DNA from: an uncultured Granulosicoccaceae bacterium
GTDB lineage: Bacteria; Pseudomonadota; Gammaproteobacteria; Granulosicoccales; Granulosicoccaceae
Reading direction: 5' to 3'
NCBI GenBank assembly: GCA_938035525.1
Contig: CALHOI010000011.1
Span: forward strand, 1-49,612
DNA length: 49,612 nucleotides
The notes under the pieces are model-generated. The model saw only the letters and a program-made list of their open reading frames with translations. It did no database searches and had not been told where the DNA came from. Positions 35,454-44,457 of this stretch are shown in pieces (the stretch's first letter is position 1; each line of letters begins with the position of its first letter). A program made the translations under genes and the position numbers.

Positions 35454-38228
35454 ATGGGTACCACAGGGACAGCTCGTGTAGCGCCAATCTCACAGGCAAA
35501 ACGTTGTTTTTCAAAAAGCCTATCGAAGCGCATGTCTAAACGCTCATCGAACAATGTATCGACATGCTTACCGGCTTGCCTGGTGGTCTGTATTGCAAGC
35601 AGTTTTGCAGTAACAACACTCTCGGCTAATCAAACACTGTCAGACGCGCGCTATTTACAGGCGCAGCCGTTAACTGGCATGACATTCGATAACTCTGCAA
35701 TAGGCTCATCTTTTTATGACCAGCAGCGCGCTGGTTTTTCAGGTGACTCCGACAACGATGGTATTCCAGATGTCATCGATGTCGACGATGACAACGACAC
35801 TATCCCGGACGATGCCGAAGGCACAGTCGATACCGATGGTGATGGTATTGCTGATTGCCTCGATCTTGATTCTGACAATGATGGCCTGCCCGATTTGTAT
35901 GAAGTCACTGCAGGCACTGGTTTGCAATCCCTTGTAGATGCCGATGGCAATGGTGCGCTTGACCAAGGTGTGTCAGTAGGCGAAAACGGTTTAGCCGATG
36001 TTGCTGAGCAAGGCGATGAATCGTCAGTGTCAATCACAGCCAGCGTTGATCTGGATGGTGATGGCATAAGAGACCAACAAGATCTGGATTCTGATAACGA
36101 TGGAATTCCTGACGTAGTTGAAGCAGGCAGTAGCGACACAGATTTTGATGGCAAGTATGATTTTTTTCTCGACCTCAATGGCGATGGACTTGGAGACCGG
36201 TTAACGGCTTCGCCAATCATTCCACGCGATACAGATCAGGATGGGATTACAGATAATCGAGACCTTGATTCCGACGGAGATGGTTTATCTGATCGCCTGG
36301 AAACAAGTGGTGCAGACACCGATGGTGACGGTCGGGTAGACGGGTTTATTGATGTCAATGTTGATGGCTTGCACGACCCTTACACCACCGAATTAACTAA
36401 CGTGCCTGACACTGACAGAGACGGCTTCCCTGACTACAGAGACACCGACAGCGATGGCGATGGCGTCAGTGATGCAGAGGAAGGTTTTAGCGGTACAGTT
36501 GATTCAGAACCCGTGGTACCTTCACAGCCTTTTGATCCGGCAACTGTAGAACCAGAGCCTGCCGTGACACTGGAAACGGGCGAAAACGGCAGCGTGTTAG
36601 GCTGCTCGCTGAGCGCTGCTGCGCTCGCACCGAAACAGGCTGACCCCGTGTTTTTGTTGATGCTGTTAGCGGCGTTATTGATTACTGGTCGGTCTTTTTT
36701 GTTTAAGAGTGCACTTATGTTCAGGAGTGCACTTAACAGTGCGCTTAACGGTGTGCGTCACCATCTCAAGGCTACCGTTGCGACGCTGGCCGCTTTGACT
36801 TTGCTCAGTGGTTGTGCCGCTCAGTCTACCGTTGGCCGCTCGGTAAACTTGTCCGCGCTGCAGCCTTATGCTGGTTTGGGTTTGGGTGCCAGTTTTCTCA
36901 ATGCCAACACCACCGGCACAGATCTCGAGCAAGATCAGGATTTCAGCGCAGCGGGGCAAGTCACTCTGGGAGTCGACATGGGCCGCCGTTTAGCGCTTGA
37001 ACTGCGTGCAGCCGACCTCGGCGAAGCGACCTTTGAAACTGGCGAGGCGTTGGGTTATCAGGTTGCCGATGCCAGCGCGTTAGCCAAATTCCAATTTAAC
37101 AAACTGGCGGCTTTTGGTCGGGTCGGTGTCGGTGCCTTGTTTAACGACGGTGATTTTGACACTGTTCAAAAAAATAAAACCCACCTGCTTATTGGTGCCG
37201 GTGTCGATTACGCGCTAAGTCGTCAGCTCTCTGTGCGTTCCGAGTGGCAAGGGCACGACGTTGATGTTATGCATGGCCAATTAAGTTTGATATTTCGTTT
37301 TGGTGCGCCACGCCAAAACGCACCCGTCCTTATTGCGTCTTCGCAGCAGGGCAATAGTGCACCGCAACAGCAAGACGGCCAGACAAGCGCGGCTCAAGCT
37401 GATACAGCTCAGGCCGCAGAACAGTTTCAACCAGTTCCGACAAAGCCTCGCTTACCCGTCCAGGCAAGAAACCCCGAACCGACTGTGCAGCAACCTGAGC
37501 CAGCAACAAATCGGGCCGCAGAGGAGCTGGCAGTCGAGACTGAAGCCGATAATGAAGCATTGAGCGCCTTGGATATTCAGAAAATTCCCGAATCAACGGT
37601 TGCGCAGACCCCACCGGCGCCGCAACCACAACCGGAAGTCTCTGAGGCACCACAGCAGCAAACTGACGTAGCGGCTGCTGATACCCAAATTGCCAGCACC
37701 CAAGTTCCTACTCCAGCTAACCCTCCAGCCCCAACCCGTTCAGAGGGGCTAAAACCGTTAATTACTGTGCCAGCGCCGCCTGCAGAGAAAAAAATTGCGG
37801 CATCCAGGCCTGATTCTGACGATGACGGCATTGATGATGCATCTGATAATTGTCCCGGCTCGCGAGCTGGGGAGCCCGTATTAGCGAATGGATGTTCAAT
37901 GTTTGGCGATTCTGTGCCTGGATTGACATTTTTTCCTGACACAGATCGGCTGACAAGCTCAGCTGAGCAAGTGCTGGATACGGTAGCGCAAGCAATGTTA
38001 GATGATGCGCAGGTGGGTATTACAGTGGCGGCTCATACCCGAGCGTCCACAGATGCCAATGCTGCAATGTTTCTAACACGCCGGCGCACAATAGCCATAA
38101 TCCGCTATCTTTCAGAGCAGGGGATTGATGCAACGCGGTTACGACCCGAAGCATATGGCGATACTCAACCTCTAGCGAGTGCGGTTGAACCAAGTGATAA
38201 CGACAGAGTGGTTTTATCAGTGCGTTGA
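35454..38228 (+). CDS. 924-aa type-3-repeat protein fused to a lipoprotein OmpA unit
   Basis: Same plan as the 1720-aa neighbour, shorter. Signal region (LVVCIASSFAVTTLSA), type-3 repeats (about 97-345), a sorting-like element (LETGENGSVLGCSLS, Cys 384, then DPVFLLMLLAALL and Arg), an internal Met 422 and lipoprotein signal with LLSGC (Cys 454), an OmpA-type barrel (about 465-620), a long Gln/Pro/Ala linker (about 625-780), one type-3 unit (DSDDDGIDDASDNC) and an OmpA domain. The last is degenerate: the wall-binding Asp is Arg (AHTRASTD) and the closing NRRVE is DRVVLSV. ATG 35454 is taken as the start; ATG 35532 is also possible and gives a shorter signal region. It lies 281 bases after its neighbour, with a terminator between them. 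Confidence 0.83.
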   Translation: MGTTGTARVAPISQAKRCFSKSLSKRMSKRSSNNVSTCLPACLVVCIASSFAVTTLSANQTLSDARYLQAQPLTGMTFDNSAIGSSFYDQQRAGFSGDSDNDGIPDVIDVDDDNDTIPDDAEGTVDTDGDGIADCLDLDSDNDGLPDLYEVTAGTGLQSLVDADGNGALDQGVSVGENGLADVAEQGDESSVSITASVDLDGDGIRDQQDLDSDNDGIPDVVEAGSSDTDFDGKYDFFLDLNGDGLGDRLTASPIIPRDTDQDGITDNRDLDSDGDGLSDRLETSGADTDGDGRVDGFIDVNVDGLHDPYTTELTNVPDTDRDGFPDYRDTDSDGDGVSDAEEGFSGTVDSEPVVPSQPFDPATVEPEPAVTLETGENGSVLGCSLSAAALAPKQADPVFLLMLLAALLITGRSFLFKSALMFRSALNSALNGVRHHLKATVATLAALTLLSGCAAQSTVGRSVNLSALQPYAGLGLGASFLNANTTGTDLEQDQDFSAAGQVTLGVDMGRRLALELRAADLGEATFETGEALGYQVADASALAKFQFNKLAAFGRVGVGALFNDGDFDTVQKNKTHLLIGAGVDYALSRQLSVRSEWQGHDVDVMHGQLSLIFRFGAPRQNAPVLIASSQQGNSAPQQQDGQTSAAQADTAQAAEQFQPVPTKPRLPVQARNPEPTVQQPEPATNRAAEELAVETEADNEALSALDIQKIPESTVAQTPPAPQPQPEVSEAPQQQTDVAAADTQIASTQVPTPANPPAPTRSEGLKPLITVPAPPAEKKIAASRPDSDDDGIDDASDNCPGSRAGEPVLANGCSMFGDSVPGLTFFPDTDRLTSSAEQVLDTVAQAMLDDAQVGITVAAHTRASTDANAAMFLTRRRTIAIIRYLSEQGIDATRLRPEAYGDTQPLASAVEPSDNDRVVLSVR
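36708..36747 (+). repeat. In-frame short repeats at the second fusion junction
   Basis: AGTGCACTTA at 36708-36717 and 36726-36735, then AGTGCGCTTA at 36738-36747. Spacings are 18 and 12 bp, so the frame is kept and SAL(N) is encoded repeatedly. It lies exactly between the sorting-like element and the internal signal peptide. Confidence 0.7.
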
Positions 38229-38308
38229 GCTTGCAAGTAAGTTAGACCAGCACGGTAAACATAAACGGTTCGCGCGGCCAGCAAGGCCGACGAACAAAGG
38301 AAAAAGGC

Positions 38309-40180
38309 ATGTTTAAACTGAATCCTCTAGTTGCGGCAATATCTATCGCAATTGTTTCACCTATGGCTGCATTTGCAGCCGATACCGGCGATGCGCCTGC
38401 AAGCTACGGTTTGGCCGAACACACCATCCAGCCTGCTTCACCGTACATTGGTGAGCAATCACCGGATGATAATGCGCCTGTAAATTCTCAGGATGCTCTG
38501 GGCGATGACAACGGCAATGTTGTTGACGATGAAGACGGCGTGTTTGCGTTTCCACAACTGGTGGAAAACGCCAAGTCCATGAACGTCAATGTATTCGTAA
38601 CGAACCCTTCAAGTCAGGACGCCACATTAGTAGGCTGGATTGACTTCGACGGTAATGGTACGTTCGACGCTGACGAAGCTGCCACAGCGATTGTGCCTGC
38701 AGGTTCTTCCAACGTAAAAATTAAGTTGTTATGGCCTGATACGTTTGGTATTTCCACCGACTATGACGGATTGACTTATGCGCGTTTTCGTATTTCAAAC
38801 GATCCTCTTCAAGTTAGCGACTCGTTTGGCCTGGCCAGCAATGGCGAAGTAGAAGACTACACACTCACTATTCAAGAAGACAGCGACGGTGATGAAATCC
38901 CGAACACGCTTGACTTGGATAACGATAACGACGGTATCCCTGATACAGTAGAAGGCCTCAGTGTCGACACCGACGGTGACGGCACCTTTAATTATCTTGA
39001 CGTTGACTCTGATGACGATTCAATTCCTGATTTCGCTGAGGCAGGTCCTGATGCTAATAACCCTCAAGACACCGACGGCGACTCGATGCCAGACTATCTG
39101 GACACAGACTCCAATAATGACGGCGTGCCTGATATTGCCGGTGATGCGAGCGACAGTGATGCTGACGGTATTGCAGATGCCATAGAAGGTTCAATCGATA
39201 GCGATGGTGACGGCATTATCAACTCGCTGGACATCGACTCCGATAACGACTTGATTCCCGATGCTGTAGAGCTGGGTATCAGTGCACCAAACCCAGTCGA
39301 TACAGACGGCGATAAAATCCCTGACTACCTGGACCTGGACAGTGATAACGACGGTATCCCCGATATTTACGAAAGCAACACCAATGAAATCAGTATCGAA
39401 GCACTGGACACTGACGTAGACGGCCAGGTTGATACCGGGCAGGTTTTTGGTGCTAACGGTTATGTAGACGACATCGAAACTGCTGACGATTCTGGTGTAC
39501 CAATTTTCGCGATACCCGATACTGACGCCGATGGTGTACGTGATTTCCGTGATACTGACAGTGATAGCGACGGCACATTCGATGTGGTCGAATCTGGTGG
39601 CTCCGATGCAGATAACAATGGTTTGGTTGATGCCATAGTCGATGCGAACGGTAACGGTATTCCCGATGGCTACGACATCAACGTTACTGGTGGTGTGGAC
39701 ACTAACGGTAACGGAATCGATGACGCAGTAGATGCAGCTTTTGCAGCTGGTGCAGATGCAGACAACGATGGCATCATCGACACAGTTGATCTTGATATCG
39801 ACGGTGACGGTATTGTTGACAGCGTTGTCTCTAACGCCGGTAACGATTTATTCAGAGATGGTGTGTTGCCTGATGTCGACGGCGACTTCATGCCAGACTT
39901 TCGTGATCAGGATTCAGTTGCAGGTTCGGGAACGGGTGGCACCGCAGGCACAACAGCGGGCACTACAACAACAGGTACAACCGATACCACTGGCGGTACC
40001 AATCCGGTTGAACCAACCACAACGACAACCGGTGGTACAACTACTGACGGTATCGTTGAGACCGGCTTGAGTGGCAGCGCTTGTTCTATCAGCGATGCGC
40101 CTGGTCGTGACCCACTGTTCCCAGGTCTGGTTCTCATGAGTGCAGCGATCATGTTTGTACGTCGTAAGCTCAAAGGTTAA
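38309..40180 (+). CDS. 623-aa GEVED and type-3-repeat protein with a C-terminal sorting-like signal
   Basis: Signal peptide ([19 protein letters not shown]), then a GEVED domain (about 24-190, opening TGDAPASYG and closing [11 protein letters not shown]). Type-3 repeats follow (about 192-540, [13 protein letters not shown] and similar), then a Thr/Gly linker and the C-terminal element [13 protein letters not shown] (Cys 592), Asp-Pro 601-602, a hydrophobic segment [15 protein letters not shown] and RRKLKG at the stop. This layout is that of a C-terminal sorting signal handled by a dedicated membrane protease (as for MYXO-CTERM or JDVT-CTERM proteins). The matching enzyme is not in the window. 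It is the natural unfused form of the first halves of the two preceding genes. A strong ribosome site, AAAGGAAAAAGG, precedes ATG 38309. Confidence 0.86.
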   Translation: MFKLNPLVAAISIAIVSPMAAFAADTGDAPASYGLAEHTIQPASPYIGEQSPDDNAPVNSQDALGDDNGNVVDDEDGVFAFPQLVENAKSMNVNVFVTNPSSQDATLVGWIDFDGNGTFDADEAATAIVPAGSSNVKIKLLWPDTFGISTDYDGLTYARFRISNDPLQVSDSFGLASNGEVEDYTLTIQEDSDGDEIPNTLDLDNDNDGIPDTVEGLSVDTDGDGTFNYLDVDSDDDSIPDFAEAGPDANNPQDTDGDSMPDYLDTDSNNDGVPDIAGDASDSDADGIADAIEGSIDSDGDGIINSLDIDSDNDLIPDAVELGISAPNPVDTDGDKIPDYLDLDSDNDGIPDIYESNTNEISIEALDTDVDGQVDTGQVFGANGYVDDIETADDSGVPIFAIPDTDADGVRDFRDTDSDSDGTFDVVESGGSDADNNGLVDAIVDANGNGIPDGYDINVTGGVDTNGNGIDDAVDAAFAAGADADNDGIIDTVDLDIDGDGIVDSVVSNAGNDLFRDGVLPDVDGDFMPDFRDQDSVAGSGTGGTAGTTAGTTTTGTTDTTGGTNPVEPTTTTTGGTTTDGIVETGLSGSACSISDAPGRDPLFPGLVLMSAAIMFVRRKLKG

Positions 40181-40211
40181 AACTGATCGTTAAGCTTATA
40201 TAAATACTTGG

Positions 40212-40235
40212 GGCCGCCTTTTATCAAGGGCGGCC
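40212..40235 (+). terminator. Terminator-like hairpin at the end of the surface locus
   Basis: GGCCGCC (40212-40218) and GGCGGCC (40229-40235) with a T-rich 10-base loop, 31 bases after the 623-aa gene stop. No T-run follows, so termination is uncertain. Confidence 0.4.
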
Positions 40236-40610
40236 TCAATACGTTCACCCAACCCCGTCCTGCGCACATCCCGTTTAGTATTACGTCAATAGCATTTCCT
40301 TATTCAACACTTCTCCCGCTTCCTGGACTCTGCACTAACAATCTATCGATGCTGGTGAGCATTGTTCATTGGTACAAAAATTCCCGTTTTGCGTTGCCTG
40401 TTCAAAAAGTTCTGAAACTACGCAAATTAATTTTTTCGAAAGTGAATATCGTGCTATCTGTCACGTTTTACGATCAACGCAAGCCACTGACCCCGCGTTT
40501 ACTAGGGGTGTTACCAAACTCGCCTTGTAGTCGAGCGTAGCTAAACTACATTCAGCGCCGAAATAGCCTTAAAACCGTTGAATTGTGTACAAATTTTCAA
40601 ACAATTCCCG

Positions 40611-40638
40611 TTTACTTTGCCATTCTCTCTTGTATAGT
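40611..40638 (+). promoter_or_regulatory. Possible pckA promoter
   Basis: TTTACT (40611-40616) and TATAGT (40633-40638) with a 16-bp spacer, 72 bases before the pckA start. Two positions of the -35 box deviate. Confidence 0.4.
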
Positions 40639-40710
40639 TCGGCACCTTCCAGCCGATAACTTAAGGCTATGCGGGGCTGAAAAGCACTACACGGCCAAAT
40701 GGAGAACTGA

Positions 40711-42339
40711 ATGAATTTGCCGGCACGAAAAGACGAAACGAGCATGATTGATCTCACACAGTACGGAATAGAAAACGTAACGGACATCGTTTACAACCCA
40801 AGCTATGAGCAATTGTTTGAAGAAGAAACACTCGCCTCGTTAAGCGGACTGGAAAAAGGCGTTGTCACGCCCAGCGGTGCTGTGGCTGTGGATACTGGTG
40901 CATTCACCGGTAGAAGCCCCAAAGACAAGTACATCGTTGAAGATGCCACAACCAAAGACACATTGTGGTGGGCAGCTCAGGGTGATAACGACAACAAACC
41001 CATTAGCCAAGCCGTGTGGAAAGATCTGCTGGCCGCATCAACCAAGCAACTTTCTGAGAAGCGCTTGTTTGTTGTCGATGCCTTTTGCGGCGCCAATGAA
41101 AATTCGCGACTGGCCGTCCGCTTTGTTATGGAAGTGGCATGGCAAGCGCATTTTGTGACAAACATGTTTATTCGACCCACTGCGGCTGAACTCGACACAT
41201 TCGAGCCAGACTTCGTTGTAATGAACGCAGCGAAAACAACCAACACCAAGTGGAAAGAGCACGGCCTTAACTCTGAAAATTTTGTGGCGTTTAATCTGAG
41301 CGAAAAAATTCAGATCATTGGTGGTACATGGTACGGCGGTGAAATGAAAAAAGGCATGTTTGCCTACATGAACTACTTGTTGCCGTTGCGCGGTATTGCT
41401 TCAATGCATTGCTCTGCCAACGCCGATGAGAAAGGTGACACCGCGGTATTTTTTGGTTTATCCGGCACCGGTAAAACCACCTTGTCTACTGACCCCAAGC
41501 GTCGCCTTATTGGTGATGACGAGCACGGTTGGGATGATGATGGTGTATTCAATTTTGAAGGCGGTTGTTACGCGAAGACCATTAGACTCAGTGCCGAAGC
41601 TGAGCCGGATATCTATGGTGCTATAAAGCGTAATGCTTTGCTGGAAAACGTGGTACTTAACGCAGACAACAGTGTTGATTATGACGATGGCAGCAAAACC
41701 GAAAACGCGCGCGTATCGTACCCGATCGATCACATAGACAATATTGTTAAACCTGTGTCGCGTGCTGGTCACGCCAGTAAAGTGATCTTCTTGTCAGCTG
41801 ATGCCTTTGGGGTGTTGCCGCCAGTGTCTATCTTGACACCCGAACAAACCAAGTACCATTTTCTGTCTGGCTTTACGGCAAAGCTGGCTGGTACCGAGCT
41901 GGGCGTGACAGAAGCGCAGCCAACATTCAGTGCTTGTTTTGGTAAAGCGTTTCTGAGTCTGCACCCAACAAAGTACGCTGAGGAACTGTCCAAGCGTATG
42001 GAAGCGGCCGGCTCAAAAGCTTATTTGGTTAACACGGGCTGGAATGGCACGGGTGATCGAATTTCAATTAAAGCAACCAGAGCCATTATCGACGCTATTC
42101 TCGATGGCTCAATTGAAGATGCTGACACGGCGATAGTGCCCATCTTTAACCTGGCTGTACCCACAACGCTAAACGGTGTTGACTCAAGCTTACTTGATCC
42201 TAGAGCCACTTATGAGTCGGCTGATCAATGGGAAGAGGGCGCTAAGAAGTTGGCGACATTGTTCGTTGATAACTTTGTGCAGTACACCGATAACGCCAGT
42301 GGCCAATCGCTGGTATCTGCTGGCCCAATCTTAAGTTAG
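40711..42339 (+). CDS. pckA: Phosphoenolpyruvate carboxykinase (ATP)
   Basis: Converts oxaloacetate and ATP to phosphoenolpyruvate, CO2 and ADP, the entry to gluconeogenesis; cytosolic. The 542-aa length fits the family. The nucleotide-binding loop is [14 protein letters not shown] (Lys 255), with [11 protein letters not shown] near the N-terminus, [14 protein letters not shown] (active-site Lys region), the [19 protein letters not shown] metal site and a VNTGWNGTG motif. The start ATG 40711 has GGAGA at suitable spacing; a second in-frame Met lies 11 codons later. It is a single gene, convergent with bepA. Confidence 0.97.
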   Translation: MNLPARKDETSMIDLTQYGIENVTDIVYNPSYEQLFEEETLASLSGLEKGVVTPSGAVAVDTGAFTGRSPKDKYIVEDATTKDTLWWAAQGDNDNKPISQAVWKDLLAASTKQLSEKRLFVVDAFCGANENSRLAVRFVMEVAWQAHFVTNMFIRPTAAELDTFEPDFVVMNAAKTTNTKWKEHGLNSENFVAFNLSEKIQIIGGTWYGGEMKKGMFAYMNYLLPLRGIASMHCSANADEKGDTAVFFGLSGTGKTTLSTDPKRRLIGDDEHGWDDDGVFNFEGGCYAKTIRLSAEAEPDIYGAIKRNALLENVVLNADNSVDYDDGSKTENARVSYPIDHIDNIVKPVSRAGHASKVIFLSADAFGVLPPVSILTPEQTKYHFLSGFTAKLAGTELGVTEAQPTFSACFGKAFLSLHPTKYAEELSKRMEAAGSKAYLVNTGWNGTGDRISIKATRAIIDAILDGSIEDADTAIVPIFNLAVPTTLNGVDSSLLDPRATYESADQWEEGAKKLATLFVDNFVQYTDNASGQSLVSAGPILS

Positions 42340-42391
42340 ATAAAGTAGCCGGATAAAGCCGAATGAATAAGTAGGGCGGATAGGTTGGTTG

Positions 42392-42417
42392 TTGCTGCAC
42401 AAGACAGGTAGCAGCAA
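42392..42417. terminator. Inverted repeat between convergent pckA and bepA
   Basis: TTGCTGC (42392-42398) and GCAGCAA (42411-42417) with a 12-base loop, between two converging gene ends. It might serve both directions, but there is no T-run. Confidence 0.3.
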
Positions 42418-42446
42418 ACAATCTATTCGTCTTTTCAAAATCTATT

Positions 42447-43961
42447 TTATCGGGTACCCGGTTGCCCTTCATTAGCGGCATCTTCTTCACCAGGTGGAAT
42501 GCCTCTCAACGCTTTTATGCTGGCTTGTAAGCGCAGCTCGTCATCAGACCCCGGCACCACATTCTGTAATGCCAGTTTTAGCTGACTAAGGGCGCGTTGT
42601 CCTTCATTCAATCCGGCGAAGTAGCGTGCCAGCGATTCGTGGCTAGAGGCTTGCTGGCCGAGTCTTTGTTGCAAGCTGGCCAGTTGACGCCACGCTAACG
42701 GGTTCGGGTTTTGGATTCGGCGTAAATAGCGGGTGGTGATTTGCATGGCTTCAGAGAGCATGCGTTTACGTGCAAGCAGTTCGACCAGTTTTTCTACCAC
42801 AGAATATCGCTCTGGGTAGAACTCATGTAACGACTCAAGTATGTTCAGAGCGCCATCCAGATCGCCCTTTTTTTCCAGTACCGTGGCTTTTGTGAGTTCA
42901 CCGGTCGGGTGGTCTTTTGTTATCTCACCCAGCTTTTCAAGGTATTCGGCTGCCTTGTCCAGGCGATTGGCTTCTATGTGCAGCAGTGCAATGCCATAGG
43001 TGTTCTCAGCGTTTTTCTTGTTGGTATGCTGGGCGTTAAACGTTCGCAGCAGTTGACCTTTGTCACTGGTGGAAAGCACGGCCAAACGTGCTTTAAAAAG
43101 TTGAAAATCAGTCTGTGGTGCCAGAGCTTTGCTCGGCTGAGCGCTGGCTCGGTCTTTGGCCTCCGCTATGCGGTTGTTATCCAGTGGGTGTGTGCGCAAG
43201 TACTGCAGCGCACCCGCGGACGTATTCAGCGAGTTTTTACGCCGTAAAATATCAAAAGACTCTGCCATGGCGCTTGGGCTGTATTGTGCGTTGGCCAGAA
43301 TCTCTATGCCGATGCGATCAGCTTCCATCTCGTTGGTTCTGGTAAAATTCACGGCCGACTGTTGCGTGGCTGCCATCCCTGCGGCAAGGGCGGCTTGACC
43401 GGCCTCGGTGGATGCCTGGCCGATAACCAGGGCTGCAAATATGGCGGCTGCCGTTCTTATTGAGTATTGGTTGCCAATGGCGAATGCGCGTGCATGGTGG
43501 CGCTGCGTTACATGAGCCACCTCGTGTGCAACCACACCAGCAAGCTGTTCTTCATGACGCATGGCGTCAATTAAGCCAACGTTCACGCCCACGTAACCAC
43601 CGGGAATCGCAAACGCATTGATCTGATGATCGTTGATGACGAAAAACGTGAATTCCTGCTCTGCGGATTTACCCGAAGCCAGCGCAAGTCGATTACCCAG
43701 ATTAGTAATGTATTCGTCTACCAGCACATCGCGCACCAATGGCATTTGCGCTCTGATCTGACGCATAAAATGAGCGCCAAGCTGCTTTTCCTCTAGCGGT
43801 GACAACGCGTTATCGGCCGGCTCGCCCATGATCGGCAGATTTTGCTGTGCCACAACCGTGCTGCCCGCGCCCAAGACAAGCCCAAGTACAAGCGCTACTG
43901 TGCGCCATGTGTGGTGTTTCGGGGAAGTCGAGCGTTGATTTTGTTGAGAAGCAATTGGCAT
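42447..43961 (-). CDS. bepA: Periplasmic M48 metalloprotease with TPR, BepA (YfgC) type
   Basis: Zinc protease and chaperone that checks assembly of outer-membrane proteins such as LptD at the Bam complex (family knowledge). From ATG 43961 it is 504 aa. Sec signal (VALVLGLVLGAGSTVVA), catalytic HEVAH (about residues 146-150) and third ligand in NEMEADRIG, with the lid-type segment between. TPR-like repeats fill the C-terminal half (AENTYGIALLHIEANRLDKAAEYLEKL and so on). A TTG six codons earlier is in frame; neither start has a clear ribosome site. Its presence beside a locus rich in barrel proteins may be chance, since bepA is a core gene. Confidence 0.92.
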   Translation of the reverse strand: MPIASQQNQRSTSPKHHTWRTVALVLGLVLGAGSTVVAQQNLPIMGEPADNALSPLEEKQLGAHFMRQIRAQMPLVRDVLVDEYITNLGNRLALASGKSAEQEFTFFVINDHQINAFAIPGGYVGVNVGLIDAMRHEEQLAGVVAHEVAHVTQRHHARAFAIGNQYSIRTAAAIFAALVIGQASTEAGQAALAAGMAATQQSAVNFTRTNEMEADRIGIEILANAQYSPSAMAESFDILRRKNSLNTSAGALQYLRTHPLDNNRIAEAKDRASAQPSKALAPQTDFQLFKARLAVLSTSDKGQLLRTFNAQHTNKKNAENTYGIALLHIEANRLDKAAEYLEKLGEITKDHPTGELTKATVLEKKGDLDGALNILESLHEFYPERYSVVEKLVELLARKRMLSEAMQITTRYLRRIQNPNPLAWRQLASLQQRLGQQASSHESLARYFAGLNEGQRALSQLKLALQNVVPGSDDELRLQASIKALRGIPPGEEDAANEGQPGTR

Positions 43962-44343
43962 GAAATTTTTGACAGTCAATCGGGTTTAAGTTCTGCCCAT
44001 TTCTAACAAAGTGTAGTCGGAGTATAAATGCTGCGTTGTTCGTGCCAATCTTACACGGCGGATGGCTTATTTCGGGGTTTACGCCACACTTCGCGACACG
44101 GCACACCGCAAACCTCGCTGATTGGTTATACTCGCAAGTGTTAAGGGGCAGGACACAATCTGGCCTGTCAGCAAGCCGGCGTTACGCACTCTCCACCCGA
44201 AAGGCGCGCACGTCCCTAGTGGCACACCCACCGCCACTGTCTAAACCCGGCTGTAATGCAGACACGCCACCTCGACGACACATGACAGGCATTCACGAGA
44301 GCTAACGCTTTCACCGATGGTGCTGTCTCTAATCACAATTTAT

Positions 44344-44380
44344 GCAACCATGGTTGCCATAGCATGGTCGATCAATCGAC
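44344..44380. promoter_or_regulatory. Two adjacent palindromes upstream of ilvI
   Basis: GCAACCATGGTTGC (44344-44357) and GTCGAT-CA-ATCGAC (44367-44380) lie 23 bp apart centre to centre. Either may be an operator. They lie 78-114 bases before the ilvI start. Confidence 0.4.
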
Positions 44381-44412
44381 ATGGCATTCTTGTCTGTCGT
44401 GAACGGCTCAGC

Positions 44413-44446
44413 TGCGCACTTAACAACGATGCGCACTTAACAACGA
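44413..44446 (+). repeat. 17-bp perfect tandem repeat over the ilvI ribosome site
   Basis: TGCGCACTTAACAACGA occurs twice in tandem (44413-44429, 44430-44446). The second copy runs into AGGA, the ilvI Shine-Dalgarno sequence, 9 bases before GTG 44458. Confidence 0.85.
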
Positions 44447-44457
44447 GGAAATAGCAG

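Larger units (their letters stand above)
40181..40710. other. 530-bp region upstream of pckA
   Basis: No gene seen. It holds a GC hairpin at 40212-40235 and a plausible promoter at 40611-40638, listed separately. Confidence 0.55.
43962..44457. other. 496-bp divergent region between bepA and ilvI
   Basis: No gene seen. It holds the palindrome GCAACCATGGTTGC (44344-44357), the inverted repeat GTCGAT-CA-ATCGAC (44367-44380) and the 17-bp tandem repeat (44413-44446). A TATACT (44127-44132) could be a -10 box with no good -35. No branched-chain leader peptide was recognised. Confidence 0.5.

Noticed and set aside
40208..40540. A 110-aa + strand frame before pckA
   Set aside because: It starts inside the hairpin at 40212-40235, has no ribosome site and no recognisable feature.
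44036..44305. An 89-aa + strand frame in the bepA-ilvI gap, considered as an ilv leader peptide
   Set aside because: It shows no run of Leu, Val or Ile codons and no attenuator after it.
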